DNA of 64,000 nucleotides, from positions 248,001 through 312,000 of the forward strand of contig NZ_JOHR01000006.1 of assembly GCF_000719775.1 (NCBI RefSeq), written 5' to 3'. A program made the position numbers and the translations under genes. Shown piece after piece: positions 16,684-26,305 of the stretch. Under the pieces are notes generated by a model. It did no database searches. It was not told the origin of the DNA and was given only the letters and a program-made list of their open reading frames with translations. Source of the stretch: Streptomyces sp. NRRL F-5135 (lineage in GTDB: Bacteria; Actinomycetota; Actinomycetes; Streptomycetales; Streptomycetaceae). The first letter of the stretch is position 1. Each line of letters begins with the position of its first letter.

Positions 16684-17754
16684 TTGGGCAGCTCGTTGGT
16701 CACCATGAAGGACGTGGCGCGCGCCGCGGGTGTGTCGCAGGCGACGGTGTCTTACGTGTACAACAACGCCGGCCGGGTCTCCGAGGCCCAGCGCAAGCAC
16801 GTGTACGCCGTGGCGGCCGAGCTGGGATACACCGGCCCGAACGCCGCGGGGTCCAGCCTGCGCTCCGGCCGGGTCGGCGCGGTCGGCGTCGTGGTCATGG
16901 ACTCCGTGGCGGACGCGCTCGAGGACCCGTCGACCATCCTGCTGATGAAGGGGATCGCCCAGGTCGGCGATCTGAGGGACGTCGCACTGACCCTGCTGTC
17001 CGCGGGCGAGGACATACGCACCTCGCAGGCTCTGCGGGGCCTCGTCGACGGGATCGTCCTGCACAACATGCCCGAGAAGCACCCGCTGGCCGGGGCGTTG
17101 TCGACGTCGGGCGTCCCGGCGGTGGCCGTCGACTCCCCCCGCACCAGTGGCCTGCCCTACGTCGGCATCGACGACCAGCGCGGCGCCCAGCGGCAGATGG
17201 AACACCTGTTGGAACTGGGCCACCGCCGGGTGGGCATCCTCGTCGACAAGCTGTGGGTTCGCGGCGAGGGCGGGCTCGTGAGCCTGGAGCAGGCCCGCCG
17301 GGCCACGGAGCGCAATGCCCGCGAGCGGCTCGCCGGTCACCTCAAGGTCTGGCGGCAGGCGGGGTTCGACCCGAGTGGGCTGCGCATTGTCGACGCCGCG
17401 GGCATCGACGACGACGCCGGCGCCAGGGCCGCCGAGATCCTCCTCGACGACGACCGCGTCACCGGCATCGTCGCGCTCTCCGACGTGCACGCGGCCGCCG
17501 CCGCCCGCGTCGCTCGCGAGCGCGGTCTGTCGGTCCCGGAGGACCTGTCCGTGATCGGCTACGACGACGCGCCGATCGCGGCACTGGCGGGTCTCACCAC
17601 GATCCACCAGCCGATCGTGGACAAGGGGCGGCAGGCGGCGGAGATCTTGCTGGACCGCATCGCCGGGGGCAGCCGCAAGCGAGCACTGCTGCGCACCCGG
17701 CTGATCGAGCGCGGTTCCACGGCCGCCGTCCGGCCGCGGAACCCTCGCGGCTAG
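16684..17754 (+). CDS. LacI-family transcriptional regulator
   Basis: DNA-binding repressor with the LacI helix-turn-helix MKDVARAAGVSQATVSYVYN and the hinge-helix segment NAAGSSLRSGR, followed by a periplasmic-binding-protein-like sugar sensor (GYDDAPIAALAGLTTIHQP near the C-terminus). Divergent from the ThuA/ThiDP/GMC genes and convergent with the MFS gene, with 4 bp overlap at the 3' ends. The TTG at 16684 gives 356 aa; ATG 16705, right at the helix-turn-helix, is also possible. Probably senses the substrate of the locus. Confidence 0.87.
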   Translation: MGSSLVTMKDVARAAGVSQATVSYVYNNAGRVSEAQRKHVYAVAAELGYTGPNAAGSSLRSGRVGAVGVVVMDSVADALEDPSTILLMKGIAQVGDLRDVALTLLSAGEDIRTSQALRGLVDGIVLHNMPEKHPLAGALSTSGVPAVAVDSPRTSGLPYVGIDDQRGAQRQMEHLLELGHRRVGILVDKLWVRGEGGLVSLEQARRATERNARERLAGHLKVWRQAGFDPSGLRIVDAAGIDDDAGARAAEILLDDDRVTGIVALSDVHAAAAARVARERGLSVPEDLSVIGYDDAPIAALAGLTTIHQPIVDKGRQAAEILLDRIAGGSRKRALLRTRLIERGSTAAVRPRNPRG

Positions 17755-19076
17755 ACCACCTCGGCCGCGGCCTCCTGCCGACCAGCCCCTCCCCCGTCCG
17801 GGTCCGGACCGCGGCTCGGGGTGGTGCTCGCCGTGCGCATCAGCAGCGGGCCGCACAGCGCGATCAGGCCCAGGAGCAGGACGGAGAGCACGGGCATCCA
17901 CCGGATGCCGAACGCGTCCACCACCAGCGTGATGGCCGCGGGGCCGACGAGCATGCCGCAGAAGCCCACGGCGTTGACGAGCCCGATGTTGCGGCCCGCG
18001 TTGGCCGGGTCGTAGCGCCCCGCGGCGGACAGCATCAGCGGGGCCATGCAGGACAGTCCGAGCCCCATCAGCACGAAGCCGGTCAGTGCGAGGAATGTGG
18101 TGGCGGCGCTCAGGGCGACCAGTGCGCCGGCGGCGCCGATGACGCCGCTGGCCCCCACCACGACGCGTGCGCCGAACCGGTTGGCCAGACGGTCGCCGAA
18201 CAGGCGTCCCACGAACTGGGCGCCCGAGTACAGGGACACCCCGGTTGCGGCGAGCGCGGCATCGGCGCCGGTGGTGCGCCGCACGAACTCCTGCCCCCAG
18301 TCGAGCAGGGAGCCCTCGCTCAGCATCGAGCCGAGCAGCAGCACACCGAAGCCGAGCATGAGCAGCACGGTGGCCGTGGCCGCCTTGGACGCCTTCGCGT
18401 CCTCGGACGTCCTGGTCTCCTTCGCGGCTGGTGTCTCCCGCTGCGCCGGTGCCGACGCGGGCAGCAGCTCGTCCTGGCCGAGCAGCCAGCGTCCGGCCAG
18501 CAGGCCGACCACCGACATCAAGACGCCCAGGACGACGTAGGACATGGCGGGGCTGGAGGCGTAGTGGCGCGCGAAGGCGCTGCCCACCAGCCCCAGGAGG
18601 AAGCCGCCGGCCGGATAGGCGGCGTGGAAGGCGGACATGAGGGGCTGGCCGTAGTGGCGCTCCACCTGCACACCGTGGGCGTTGATGGCCGTGTCACCGG
18701 CTCCGCGCCACAGTCCGACCAGAACGCCGATCAGGATCGTCGCTCCGAATCCTTGCAGGAAGGCGAGGGGGATGTACGCCAGCGGGTACACCACCATGGT
18801 GAGGGTGGCGGTGCGCCGGGGGCCGAAGCGGTCCAGGAACGGTCCGATCACGAAGCAGCCGACGGCCGATCCGATACCGATCGCGAGGGCGAGCATGCCG
18901 AAGTCGGAGTCGCCCTGTGCGCCGTCCCAGCCGAGGTGATTGCGCAGCGGTGTCGTACTGGTCGACCAGACGAGGATCATCGCGCCGAGCTGGAAGAACC
19001 CGATGAAGGTGGCGAGGCGGGCCTTGCGTACTCGGGCGGGGGGCAGTGGTTGTGGCTGGCAGCCAGTGATGTCCAT
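17751..19076 (-). CDS. Major facilitator superfamily transporter
   Basis: 441-residue membrane protein with about 12 hydrophobic segments and a central charged loop (AQRETPAAKETRTSEDAK). The MFS motif between helices 2 and 3 is FLDRFGPRRTATL, and a related copy, LFGDRLANRFGARV, occurs in the second half, as expected for a duplicated fold. Resembles fucose/sugar-type MFS permeases. Its 3' end overlaps the LacI gene by 4 bp. It could import the substrate of the ThuA/ThiDP/GMC set or serve the HisD paralogue. Confidence 0.82.
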   Translation of the reverse strand: MDITGCQPQPLPPARVRKARLATFIGFFQLGAMILVWSTSTTPLRNHLGWDGAQGDSDFGMLALAIGIGSAVGCFVIGPFLDRFGPRRTATLTMVVYPLAYIPLAFLQGFGATILIGVLVGLWRGAGDTAINAHGVQVERHYGQPLMSAFHAAYPAGGFLLGLVGSAFARHYASSPAMSYVVLGVLMSVVGLLAGRWLLGQDELLPASAPAQRETPAAKETRTSEDAKASKAATATVLLMLGFGVLLLGSMLSEGSLLDWGQEFVRRTTGADAALAATGVSLYSGAQFVGRLFGDRLANRFGARVVVGASGVIGAAGALVALSAATTFLALTGFVLMGLGLSCMAPLMLSAAGRYDPANAGRNIGLVNAVGFCGMLVGPAAITLVVDAFGIRWMPVLSVLLLGLIALCGPLLMRTASTTPSRGPDPDGGGAGRQEAAAEVV

Positions 19077-19170
19077 CAGCGTTCCTTCGGTTCGGCCCGC
19101 ACCGCACCATCGTCAGGCCGGCCTGACGTGGGCGGCACGAAGGTTGCTCGGGAGGGAAGGGGACGTGAAT

Positions 19171-19187
19171 TCGGATGTGAGATCCGA
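19171..19187. promoter_or_regulatory. Inverted repeat upstream of the MFS gene
   Basis: TCGGAT-GTGAG-ATCCGA, a perfect 6-bp inverted repeat with a 5-nt spacer, about 95 bp before the MFS start. Position and size suit an operator; the cognate regulator is unknown. Confidence 0.3.
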
Positions 19188-19281
19188 TCGCTGACTGGAA
19201 TGTAGGCACGCATGTTTTCGGCCAACAGACACAGACTGTGCACCACTGGGCTCACACATGCACGAAGTGAGCAACCCCGCC

Positions 19282-20805
19282 CTACGGGCGGGAGCCGCCC
19301 GTGTGTGGCCCGGACTCCATCAGATCCAGGCTCTTGACGGCCAGGAACAGCGCCTGCCGGGTGGCGGTGTCCTCGAGGGAACGCCCCAGCAGGGCGGACA
19401 GCCGGTCGAGCCGGTTGTACAGCGTACGCCTCTGGATGTGCAGAGTGGCCGCCGCGTGCGACTTGTTTCCGTCGGTTTCCAGGTATGCGCGCAGGGTGGG
19501 CAGGAGCGGTGTGGCCGACCGGGCGTCCCGCGCCAGGACCGGGCCCAGCTCGTCCTGGACGTACCCGGCGAGCTCCGGCCCCTGGGCCAGGGAGACCAGC
19601 AGCCGCTCGACGCCGAGTTCGTCGAAGCGCAGCACGCGCGGGCTGCCCATGGAGCGTGCCACCGCGGCGGCGCTGCGGGCCTGGGTGAGGGCGGTGGGCA
19701 GCATGGCGGGTTCGACGCTGCGGCTGATGCCGCCTCCGTGCGCGGTGTGTTCGGGGGCGACGGCCGCCCCGCTCCGCCAGGCGGCTCCCGTGGTGATCAC
19801 TACGTAGTAGTCGCCCATGTCGGCCCGCATCGCGCCGAGCTGGGTGGCGCGGGCGGGCTGCGCGGCGCGTGACTCCTGACCTGGGGATTTGTTCAGGACG
19901 ATCATCACGAGGTCCCGTCGGTCAAGGCGGCAGCCGAGCCCTGCGACGCGGTCGAGGAACTCGGGCCCGGTGAGGTCGCCCAGGGCAAGGCGGGTGATCA
20001 GCGCGGTGCTGCGCTGGTTGTCGCGGGCGTCACGGCTGTGGTCGCTCAGCAGGGAGATCGCCACCGCGGTGGTGGCCCGCTCGACGGCGAACGCGGGGCT
20101 GTGCAGCGTCGTGGTCCGCGGATGCAGGGCGTGCAGCCACCCCCAGGTCTGGCCGCGCATCAGGACGGGACAGCGGATGCAGGTCGCCTGCGAATCATGG
20201 GCGCTGTCGGCGTGCCCGGCGAAGTCGTCGAGGTCTTCGTCGGCCGTTCCGGCGCTGGCCACGACGTGGTGTGCCACGTTCTCCAGGACGACGGCGGACT
20301 GGGTGAGCCGCGCCAGCTCCCGCACGATCGACACGTAGTCGCCGCCGGCCAGCAGGAGCGCGTTGAAGGTCGACTCGATCCGTCGTTCCTGGGTCAGGGC
20401 TTGGACCTGCAAACCGGTGAGGACCTCGTGTACCTGTGCGGACACAGCGGCGAACGGCACCTCCACGCCCAGGGCGACCACGGGGATGCCGCAAGCGGCC
20501 GCCTCGTCCACCACCGCCTGCGGCACCCGCTCGAACATGCGGCCCGACTCCTCAATGATCAGGGCGACGGCCCCTGCCTCGTGCACCGCGCGCACATAGG
20601 CGCGCTGCTCCGCGCTCGAGGACCCCATGCCGAGGCCCGCCGTGAGCAGCAGCTCGCCACCGCTGAGGAACCGGGCGACATCGGGGATCTCCGAGGAGTG
20701 CACCCAGCGCACCTCGCGCTCGAGCGCCGACTCCCCGGTCAGCAGGCGGGCGTTGGCGTCGTGGAAGACCTCGAGCCGCAAGGCCTGAGCGAGAGTGAAC
20801 GGCAT
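19282..20805 (-). CDS. PucR-family transcriptional regulator
   Basis: 508-residue protein with the PucR N-terminal sensor domain (MPFTLAQALRLEVFHDAN, then VRWVHSSEIPDVARFLSGGELLLT in two steps), a central GGDEF-like region and the C-terminal PucR helix-turn-helix KSHAAATLHIQRRTLYNRLD. I used ATG 20805, which starts exactly at the conserved domain and has GAGAGG just upstream; a more distal start at 20859 would add 18 residues. PucR proteins usually activate purine or other nitrogen-compound catabolism. It is divergent from the HisD paralogue, which is its most likely target. Confidence 0.86.
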   Translation of the reverse strand: MPFTLAQALRLEVFHDANARLLTGESALEREVRWVHSSEIPDVARFLSGGELLLTAGLGMGSSSAEQRAYVRAVHEAGAVALIIEESGRMFERVPQAVVDEAAACGIPVVALGVEVPFAAVSAQVHEVLTGLQVQALTQERRIESTFNALLLAGGDYVSIVRELARLTQSAVVLENVAHHVVASAGTADEDLDDFAGHADSAHDSQATCIRCPVLMRGQTWGWLHALHPRTTTLHSPAFAVERATTAVAISLLSDHSRDARDNQRSTALITRLALGDLTGPEFLDRVAGLGCRLDRRDLVMIVLNKSPGQESRAAQPARATQLGAMRADMGDYYVVITTGAAWRSGAAVAPEHTAHGGGISRSVEPAMLPTALTQARSAAAVARSMGSPRVLRFDELGVERLLVSLAQGPELAGYVQDELGPVLARDARSATPLLPTLRAYLETDGNKSHAAATLHIQRRTLYNRLDRLSALLGRSLEDTATRQALFLAVKSLDLMESGPHTGGSRP

Positions 20806-20969
20806 GCCTCTCAGGCTAGAGCCCCACTCTGTGCATTTCCAGGCGGCGATGTTGCTCACCGTGTGTCTTCCAGGGGTGGCCTCGCGGCGGGCAGTCTTGC
20901 CCCCAGGTGCGGTCCCGGACCTTGCATGCCGTCGTCGGCCGCGTCGTCACACCCAAGGAGTTGCTGACC

Positions 20970-22283
20970 ATGTCCCACGTGCTCAAGGCCGCCGTCGGCC
21001 CCGTTGCCCGCCGCAGCAGCGACCCGGACGTCATCGACACGGTGGCCGCCGTCATCGCGGACGTCCGTGCCAGCGGGGACGCTGCGGTGCGCCGCTACTC
21101 GGAGGCCTTCGACGGCTGGTCCCCCGCCTCGTTCCGCCTGACCGAGGACGAGGTGCGGGGCATCGTCGCCGCCGTGCCCGAGACGGTCCTCGACGACATC
21201 CGCTTCGCACAGACGCAGGTGCGTCAATTCGCCCGCGCCCAGCGCGAGTCCCTGCACGAGTTCGAGATCGAGACACTGCCCGGCGTCTTCCTGGGACAGC
21301 GCAACATCCCGGTCGAGGCCTCCGGCGCCTATGTGCCCGGCGGCCGCTACCCGCTCACCGCTTCCGCGCACATGACCGTGCTCACGGCCAAGGAAGCCGG
21401 GGTGGAACGCGTGGCGGCCACCACTCCCCCCAATGACGGGCTGCCTCCGCAGATCAGCGTCGCCGCGATGCACCTGGCCGGCGCCGACGAAATCTACGTG
21501 CTCGGGGGTGTGCAGGCCGTGGCCGCCCTCGCCGTGGGGACCGAGACCATCGACCCGGTCAGCATGGTCACCGGCCCCGGCAACGCCTACGTCGCCGAAG
21601 CCAAGCGCCAGCTGTTCGGAGAGGTGGGCATCGACCTGTTCGCGGGCCCCACCGAGACCCTCATCGTCGCCGACGAGCACGCCGACGCCTTCACCATCGC
21701 CGTCGACCTGCTCAGCCAGGCCGAGCACGGGCCGGACTCCCCGTGCGTACTCATCACCACCTCCGAGGAGGTCGGCACGGCGGTCCTGGACCACATCAAG
21801 GCGCTACTGCCCGGCCTGGCCACCAAGGCCGTCGCGGAGCCCGCCTGGGACAACCACGGCCAGATCCATGTCGTGGACTCGCTGAAGGACGCCTACACGC
21901 TGGCCGACCGGTTCGCCTCCGAGCACGTGCAGATCCTCACGGCCGACCCCCGGGAGGCGCTGGAGACGATGCGCAATTACGGCGCGCTCTTCCTCGGCGA
22001 GGGCACCTGCGTGCCCTACGGCGACAAGGTGATCGGCACCAACCATGTCCTGCCGACCCTGGGTGCCGCCCGCTACACCGGCGGCCTGTGGGTGGGCAAG
22101 TTCCTCAAGACCGTCACCTACCAGGAGGTCCGCAACCTCGACAGCAGCGCCCAGTTGGGCGAGGCCTGCGGCCGTCTCTCCCGCCTGGAGCGCTTCGAGG
22201 GACACGCCCGCTCCGGCGACCTGCGGGCGTCAAAGTACGGGGCGGCGCCGCTGGCGTGGGATCCGTACCCGGTCAACAGCTGA
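20970..22283 (+). CDS. Histidinol dehydrogenase paralogue
   Basis: 437-residue HisD-fold zinc/NAD dehydrogenase. It has IPVEASGAYVPGGRYPLTAS, SMVTGPGNAYVAEAKRQLFG, DLFAGPTETLIVAD and SEHVQILT, so the metal and NAD sites are preserved. ATG 20970 has an AAGGAG ribosome site 9 bp upstream. It stands alone, without other his genes, beside PucR and MFS genes. Such HisD paralogues include sulfopropanediol 3-dehydrogenase (HpsN), so an amino-alcohol or sulfonated diol is more likely as substrate than histidinol. I see no residue that settles this. Confidence 0.82.
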   Translation: MSHVLKAAVGPVARRSSDPDVIDTVAAVIADVRASGDAAVRRYSEAFDGWSPASFRLTEDEVRGIVAAVPETVLDDIRFAQTQVRQFARAQRESLHEFEIETLPGVFLGQRNIPVEASGAYVPGGRYPLTASAHMTVLTAKEAGVERVAATTPPNDGLPPQISVAAMHLAGADEIYVLGGVQAVAALAVGTETIDPVSMVTGPGNAYVAEAKRQLFGEVGIDLFAGPTETLIVADEHADAFTIAVDLLSQAEHGPDSPCVLITTSEEVGTAVLDHIKALLPGLATKAVAEPAWDNHGQIHVVDSLKDAYTLADRFASEHVQILTADPREALETMRNYGALFLGEGTCVPYGDKVIGTNHVLPTLGAARYTGGLWVGKFLKTVTYQEVRNLDSSAQLGEACGRLSRLERFEGHARSGDLRASKYGAAPLAWDPYPVNS

Positions 22284-22546
22284 CCCGGCCGCCCGCGCAA
22301 CCGGGCCGGCACGCACGAGCCCGTCGGTCCGGTGGCTCGTCGTCCAGGCCATGGAGAACGGGCCCCGGCCGTGGGACGCGCACGGTGAACTGTTACACCG
22401 CTCGTTCGACAGCCCCGGAGACGGTCATCGTGCCTGGAGCCGGGGTGGCGGCTCGGCGTTCCGACGTCCCTTTGGAAGCGCGGCAGCCAGCGCCCCTGAC
22501 TGCTCTGCCGCGGCATCTCACCGGTGGGAAGGGCGTCCGATCCGCC

Positions 22547-23146
22547 TCACTCCGCGACGCGGGCATGGATGGCTTCGCTGATGGTCCGTACCGCACGGTC
22601 AACATTTCGCGCCGTGACCTCGGGGGAGAGTTGTTCGGATTCGTGGATGAACGCTGTGGAGCCGCGCCGGCTGCCGCAGTAGTCGACGATGCCGTGCTCG
22701 ATCTGTGTCCGCAGTGCGCTCTCGTATCCGTGGCGCTCGTACGCACCGGAGTCGTCGCCGGCGACGGGTAGAAGATGCGTGGTGAGGTGCTGCAGTCGCG
22801 GGCGCAGGCCCGAAGCGGGGGAATGCTCGAAGGCCCAGCCGTTGACAAAGACACGGTCGACCCACCCCTTCAGCAGTGCGGGCATCGACCACCAGTACAC
22901 GGGGAAGACCAGCACGAGATCGGTGGCACGCTCAAGACGACGGTGCTCAGCCATGACGTCAGCCGGATAGTCGCCGCACTCGTGGTACGCCCGCCGATCC
23001 GCCTGAGTGAACCGGGGGTCGAACCGCTCCTCGGACAGGTCGGCGATCTCGACCGAACTGGGTTGCAGCGCTGCCTCAAGCCTTCTCAGCACGTAATGCG
23101 TCAGGGACCGGGGATCCGGGTTGGCGGTGACCAGCAGGGTATGCAT
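22547..23146 (-). CDS. NAD(P)H-dependent quinone oxidoreductase, flavodoxin fold
   Basis: 199-residue flavoprotein of the MdaB/KefF/YwrO family. It starts LLVTANPDPRSLTHYVL, has the FMN/FAD-binding FPVYWWSMPALLKGWVDRVF near residue 80 and the PVAGDDSGAYERHGY segment later. Reduces quinones or other electrophiles by two electrons. Divergent from the AraC regulator at 23413, which probably controls it. Confidence 0.86.
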   Translation of the reverse strand: MHTLLVTANPDPRSLTHYVLRRLEAALQPSSVEIADLSEERFDPRFTQADRRAYHECGDYPADVMAEHRRLERATDLVLVFPVYWWSMPALLKGWVDRVFVNGWAFEHSPASGLRPRLQHLTTHLLPVAGDDSGAYERHGYESALRTQIEHGIVDYCGSRRGSTAFIHESEQLSPEVTARNVDRAVRTISEAIHARVAE

Positions 23147-23412
23147 CGATGGCTCCAGTTACGTGACGGACGAATGTCAACCGTTGGTGTGGATGGGCAG
23201 GATGGCGTGCGGTACTCCGCCTCCGCAGTCCGGTACGCCGGGCCGGGGCCCGCGGGGTTCAGCGCCGCCAGGCTTCCGCTGCCGTGGCCCTCGGGACGAG
23301 GTCCTCGGATGTCGTTGCTCACGAAAGCGATTCAACGGCACGCACCCGGACGATTCCATAGGCGACAAGCCAGATCACCTGGGTAATCGTCTGAATCGTT
23401 TAGCCTTGACGG

Positions 23413-24375
23413 GTGGATGCTTTCGGCGACCTTCTGCGCGGACTGCGGGCCCAGGGCTCGTTGTTCGGCAGTTCGACCCTGAACCCGCCCTGGTCGTTGC
23501 ACTTCGTGGACGGCGCGCCGCTGACCTTGTGCACTGTCCTCTCCGGAGGCGGCTGGATCGTGCCGGAGCGCCGCCCGCCCGAGCGTCTGGACACCGGCGA
23601 GACAGTGATCGTGCGAGGCCCCGCGCCGTTCCTCTTCGTCGACGAGGTGGGCACCCGGGCCGAACCCGTCGCGTGCGGCGCGTTCTGCTCGGCGCCCGAG
23701 CAGGGCGGGACCAGGTACCGGCTCGGCTGGCACGACGCCGGTACCGGCGGGGAGGACACGACGACCCTGGTCATCGGTGCCTACCCGGTGCACGGCGAGA
23801 TCAGCCGCAGGCTGCTGGACGCGCTGCCCGACGTACTGCGCGTGGGATCCGGCGGCGGGCCCGACCCCGTGTGGGACCATCTCGCCGCCGAGGTCGCCGC
23901 CGACACGCCGGGCCAGCAGGTCGTCCTCGACCGGCTGCTGGACTGGATGCTGGTGTGCGCCCTGCGCGAGTACTTCGACCGGCCCGGTGGCACTCCGCCG
24001 GGCTGGTACTCCGCCGGGCGCGACCCGGTGGTGGGCGGCGCGCTGCGCCTGCTGCACGGGGAACCGGCGGCGCCGTGGACGGTTGCCTCGCTCGCCGACC
24101 GGACCGGGGTGTCGCGGGCCACGCTGGCGAAGCGGTTCACCGACCTCGTCGGCGAACCGCCGCTGACCTACCTCACCCACTGGCGCATGACGCTCGCGGC
24201 GGACCTGCTGACCGAACGCGAGACGGCGACTATCGCGGAGATCGCCCGCACCGTCGGCTACTCCGACGCGTTCGCGTTCAGCGCGGCGTTCAAACGGGTC
24301 CGCGGCATCAGCCCCAGCGCGTATCGGCGCACCGCGACGACCCCACCCCCGCAGCCGGTCGGCACACCCCCCTGA
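23413..24375 (+). CDS. AraC-family transcriptional regulator with cupin sensor domain
   Basis: 320-residue regulator. The N-terminal cupin domain begins MDAFGDLLRGLRAQG and includes TLCTVLSGGGWI. The C-terminal tandem helix-turn-helix reads WTVASLADRTGVSRATLAKR and IAEIARTVGYSDAFAFSAAF, followed by FKRVRGISPSAYRR. GTG start at 23413 fits the domain edge. The divergent quinone reductase 266 bp away is the likely target, as is common for this AraC subgroup. Confidence 0.87.
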   Translation: MDAFGDLLRGLRAQGSLFGSSTLNPPWSLHFVDGAPLTLCTVLSGGGWIVPERRPPERLDTGETVIVRGPAPFLFVDEVGTRAEPVACGAFCSAPEQGGTRYRLGWHDAGTGGEDTTTLVIGAYPVHGEISRRLLDALPDVLRVGSGGGPDPVWDHLAAEVAADTPGQQVVLDRLLDWMLVCALREYFDRPGGTPPGWYSAGRDPVVGGALRLLHGEPAAPWTVASLADRTGVSRATLAKRFTDLVGEPPLTYLTHWRMTLAADLLTERETATIAEIARTVGYSDAFAFSAAFKRVRGISPSAYRRTATTPPPQPVGTPP

Positions 24376-24463
24376 CACGTCCCCAGGCGTCCGCCCCCAC
24401 CTTCAGGGCCTTCCGCTGGTCCGGGCGGGTACGGCGACGAGCGCCGACAGCCAGGGCCTGAGG

Positions 24464-26305
24464 TCAGGCGAGTACGACCTCGGGGCGGTACAGGTCGAGC
24501 CACTGGGCCAGGTCGAGCGCGCGTTCCAGACCACGGCGTTGGGCCGGGGTGTGGACGGACAGGTCACGGTGCGCGGCGCTGCGCAGCCGGTCGCGGTCGA
24601 CGAGGTCGAAGACCGGGTGACCGGTCCTGGCCAGCAGGTCCTTGGCCTGGTCCTGGAGCGCCAGCCCGTACTCGGGGTCCTGGGTGGACGGGTAGGGGCT
24701 CTTCACCCGGTCGTAGACGGACCGCGGGAGGACGTCGGCGGTGGCCTCCCTGAGCAGGGTCTTCTCCCGGCCGTCGTAGGACTTGAGTGTCCACGGGGTG
24801 TTGTAGACGTACTCGACGAGCCGATGGTCGCAGAACGGCACCCGGACCTCCAGGCCGACGGCCATGCTCGCGCGGTCCTTGCGGTCGAGAAGGATGCGCA
24901 CGAACCGGTTGAGGTGAAGGTTGCAGACGCGGCGCATCCGGTACTCGAAGTCGCTCTCCCCGTCGAGGCGCCGGACGCCCGATACGGCGGTGCGGTAGCT
25001 GTCGGCGATGTACGCGTCAAGGTCGAGGGAGGCCAGCAGGCCGGGGCTCAGCACCTCGCCGTCGTCGCCGAAGTGGCGGCCGTAGCGCACCAGCCACGGG
25101 AAGGTACCGCCACGGCGGGCCTCCTCGTCGAAGAACTGGAGGTAGCCGCCGAAGACCTCGTCGGCGGACTCGCCGGACAGCGCGACGGTGGACTGGTCAC
25201 GGATGGCCCGGAACAGCAGAAGGAGCGAGGCGTCCATGTCGCCGAATCCGGTGGGCAGATCGCGGGCCCGGATCACCTTCTCGCGGATGGCGGGATCGGC
25301 GAGGGCCTGGGCGTCCAGGACGATGTCCTGGTGGTCGGTCCCGGCGGCGCGGGCCACGTCGTGGACGAAGGGGGTGTCGGGAGTGCCGCGGAGTTCGTCG
25401 GCGACGAAGCGGTCGGTCTGACCGACGAAGTCGACGGCGAAACTGCGCACCTTCTCGCCATGCCGCCCGAGTTGACGGGCGGCGATGGCGGTCATCGCGG
25501 AGGAGTCGAGGCCGCCGGAGAGCAGGGTGCAGCGGGGCACGTCGGCGACGAGCTGGCGGCGCACGATGTCATCGAGGAGGGAGCGGACGGTGGCGACGGT
25601 GGTGTCGCGGTCGTCGGTGTGCGGCCGGGTCTCCAGCTCCCAGTAGACCCAGCGGTGGACACCCTCGCGGTCGACGGTGACGACGGTGCCGGGTTCGACC
25701 TCGGCCATGCCGTCCCAGATCGCGTGGCCGGGTGTCTTGACCATGGTGAACAGTTCGCGCAGTCCGTCGAGCGTCACGCGGGCGGGGGCCAGCGGGTTGG
25801 TGAGGATCGCCTTCGGCTCGGAGCCGAAGAGGACGCCGTCGGGTGTCGGCCGGTAGTAGAAGGGCTTGATGCCCATGCGGTCGCGGATCAGGACGAGCGT
25901 GTCCCGGCGGCCGTCCCAGACGGCGAACGCATACATGCCGTTGAGGCGTTCGGCGACCTCGTCACCCCATTCGAGGTAGCCGCGCAGCACCACCTCGGTG
26001 TCGGAGGAAGTGCTGAACCGGTGCCCCCTGCCGATGAGTTCGCGGCGCAGTTCCTCGAAGTTGTAGGTCTCTCCCGAGTACACGAGGGCGACGGTCCCGT
26101 ACGGGGTGTCGGCGGTCATCGGCTGCCGGCCGCCGGGCAGGTCGATGATCGCGAGCCTGCGGTGCCCAAGGGCGGCAGGGCCCTGGACCCAGGTGCCGCG
26201 GTCGTCGGGGCCCCGGCAGGACATTGTCTCGGTCATCGCGTCCAACACGGCTGCCTCGGACCCCAGGTCGCGCTCGAAGGATATCCAGCCGGTGATGCCA
26301 CACAT
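24464..26305 (-). CDS. asnB: Asparagine synthase (glutamine-hydrolysing)
   Basis: 613-residue two-domain enzyme making asparagine from aspartate, ATP and glutamine. Cys2 of MCGITGWISF is the glutaminase nucleophile, with RGPDDRGTWV and the GETYNFEELR region. The synthetase domain has the ATP-pyrophosphatase P-loop LLSGGLDSSAMTAI, SGESADEVFGGYLQF and RVPFCDHRLVEYV. Stand-alone gene with its own upstream region; in Streptomyces such AsnB paralogues may be housekeeping or amidate secondary products. Confidence 0.9.
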   Translation of the reverse strand: MCGITGWISFERDLGSEAAVLDAMTETMSCRGPDDRGTWVQGPAALGHRRLAIIDLPGGRQPMTADTPYGTVALVYSGETYNFEELRRELIGRGHRFSTSSDTEVVLRGYLEWGDEVAERLNGMYAFAVWDGRRDTLVLIRDRMGIKPFYYRPTPDGVLFGSEPKAILTNPLAPARVTLDGLRELFTMVKTPGHAIWDGMAEVEPGTVVTVDREGVHRWVYWELETRPHTDDRDTTVATVRSLLDDIVRRQLVADVPRCTLLSGGLDSSAMTAIAARQLGRHGEKVRSFAVDFVGQTDRFVADELRGTPDTPFVHDVARAAGTDHQDIVLDAQALADPAIREKVIRARDLPTGFGDMDASLLLLFRAIRDQSTVALSGESADEVFGGYLQFFDEEARRGGTFPWLVRYGRHFGDDGEVLSPGLLASLDLDAYIADSYRTAVSGVRRLDGESDFEYRMRRVCNLHLNRFVRILLDRKDRASMAVGLEVRVPFCDHRLVEYVYNTPWTLKSYDGREKTLLREATADVLPRSVYDRVKSPYPSTQDPEYGLALQDQAKDLLARTGHPVFDLVDRDRLRSAAHRDLSVHTPAQRRGLERALDLAQWLDLYRPEVVLA

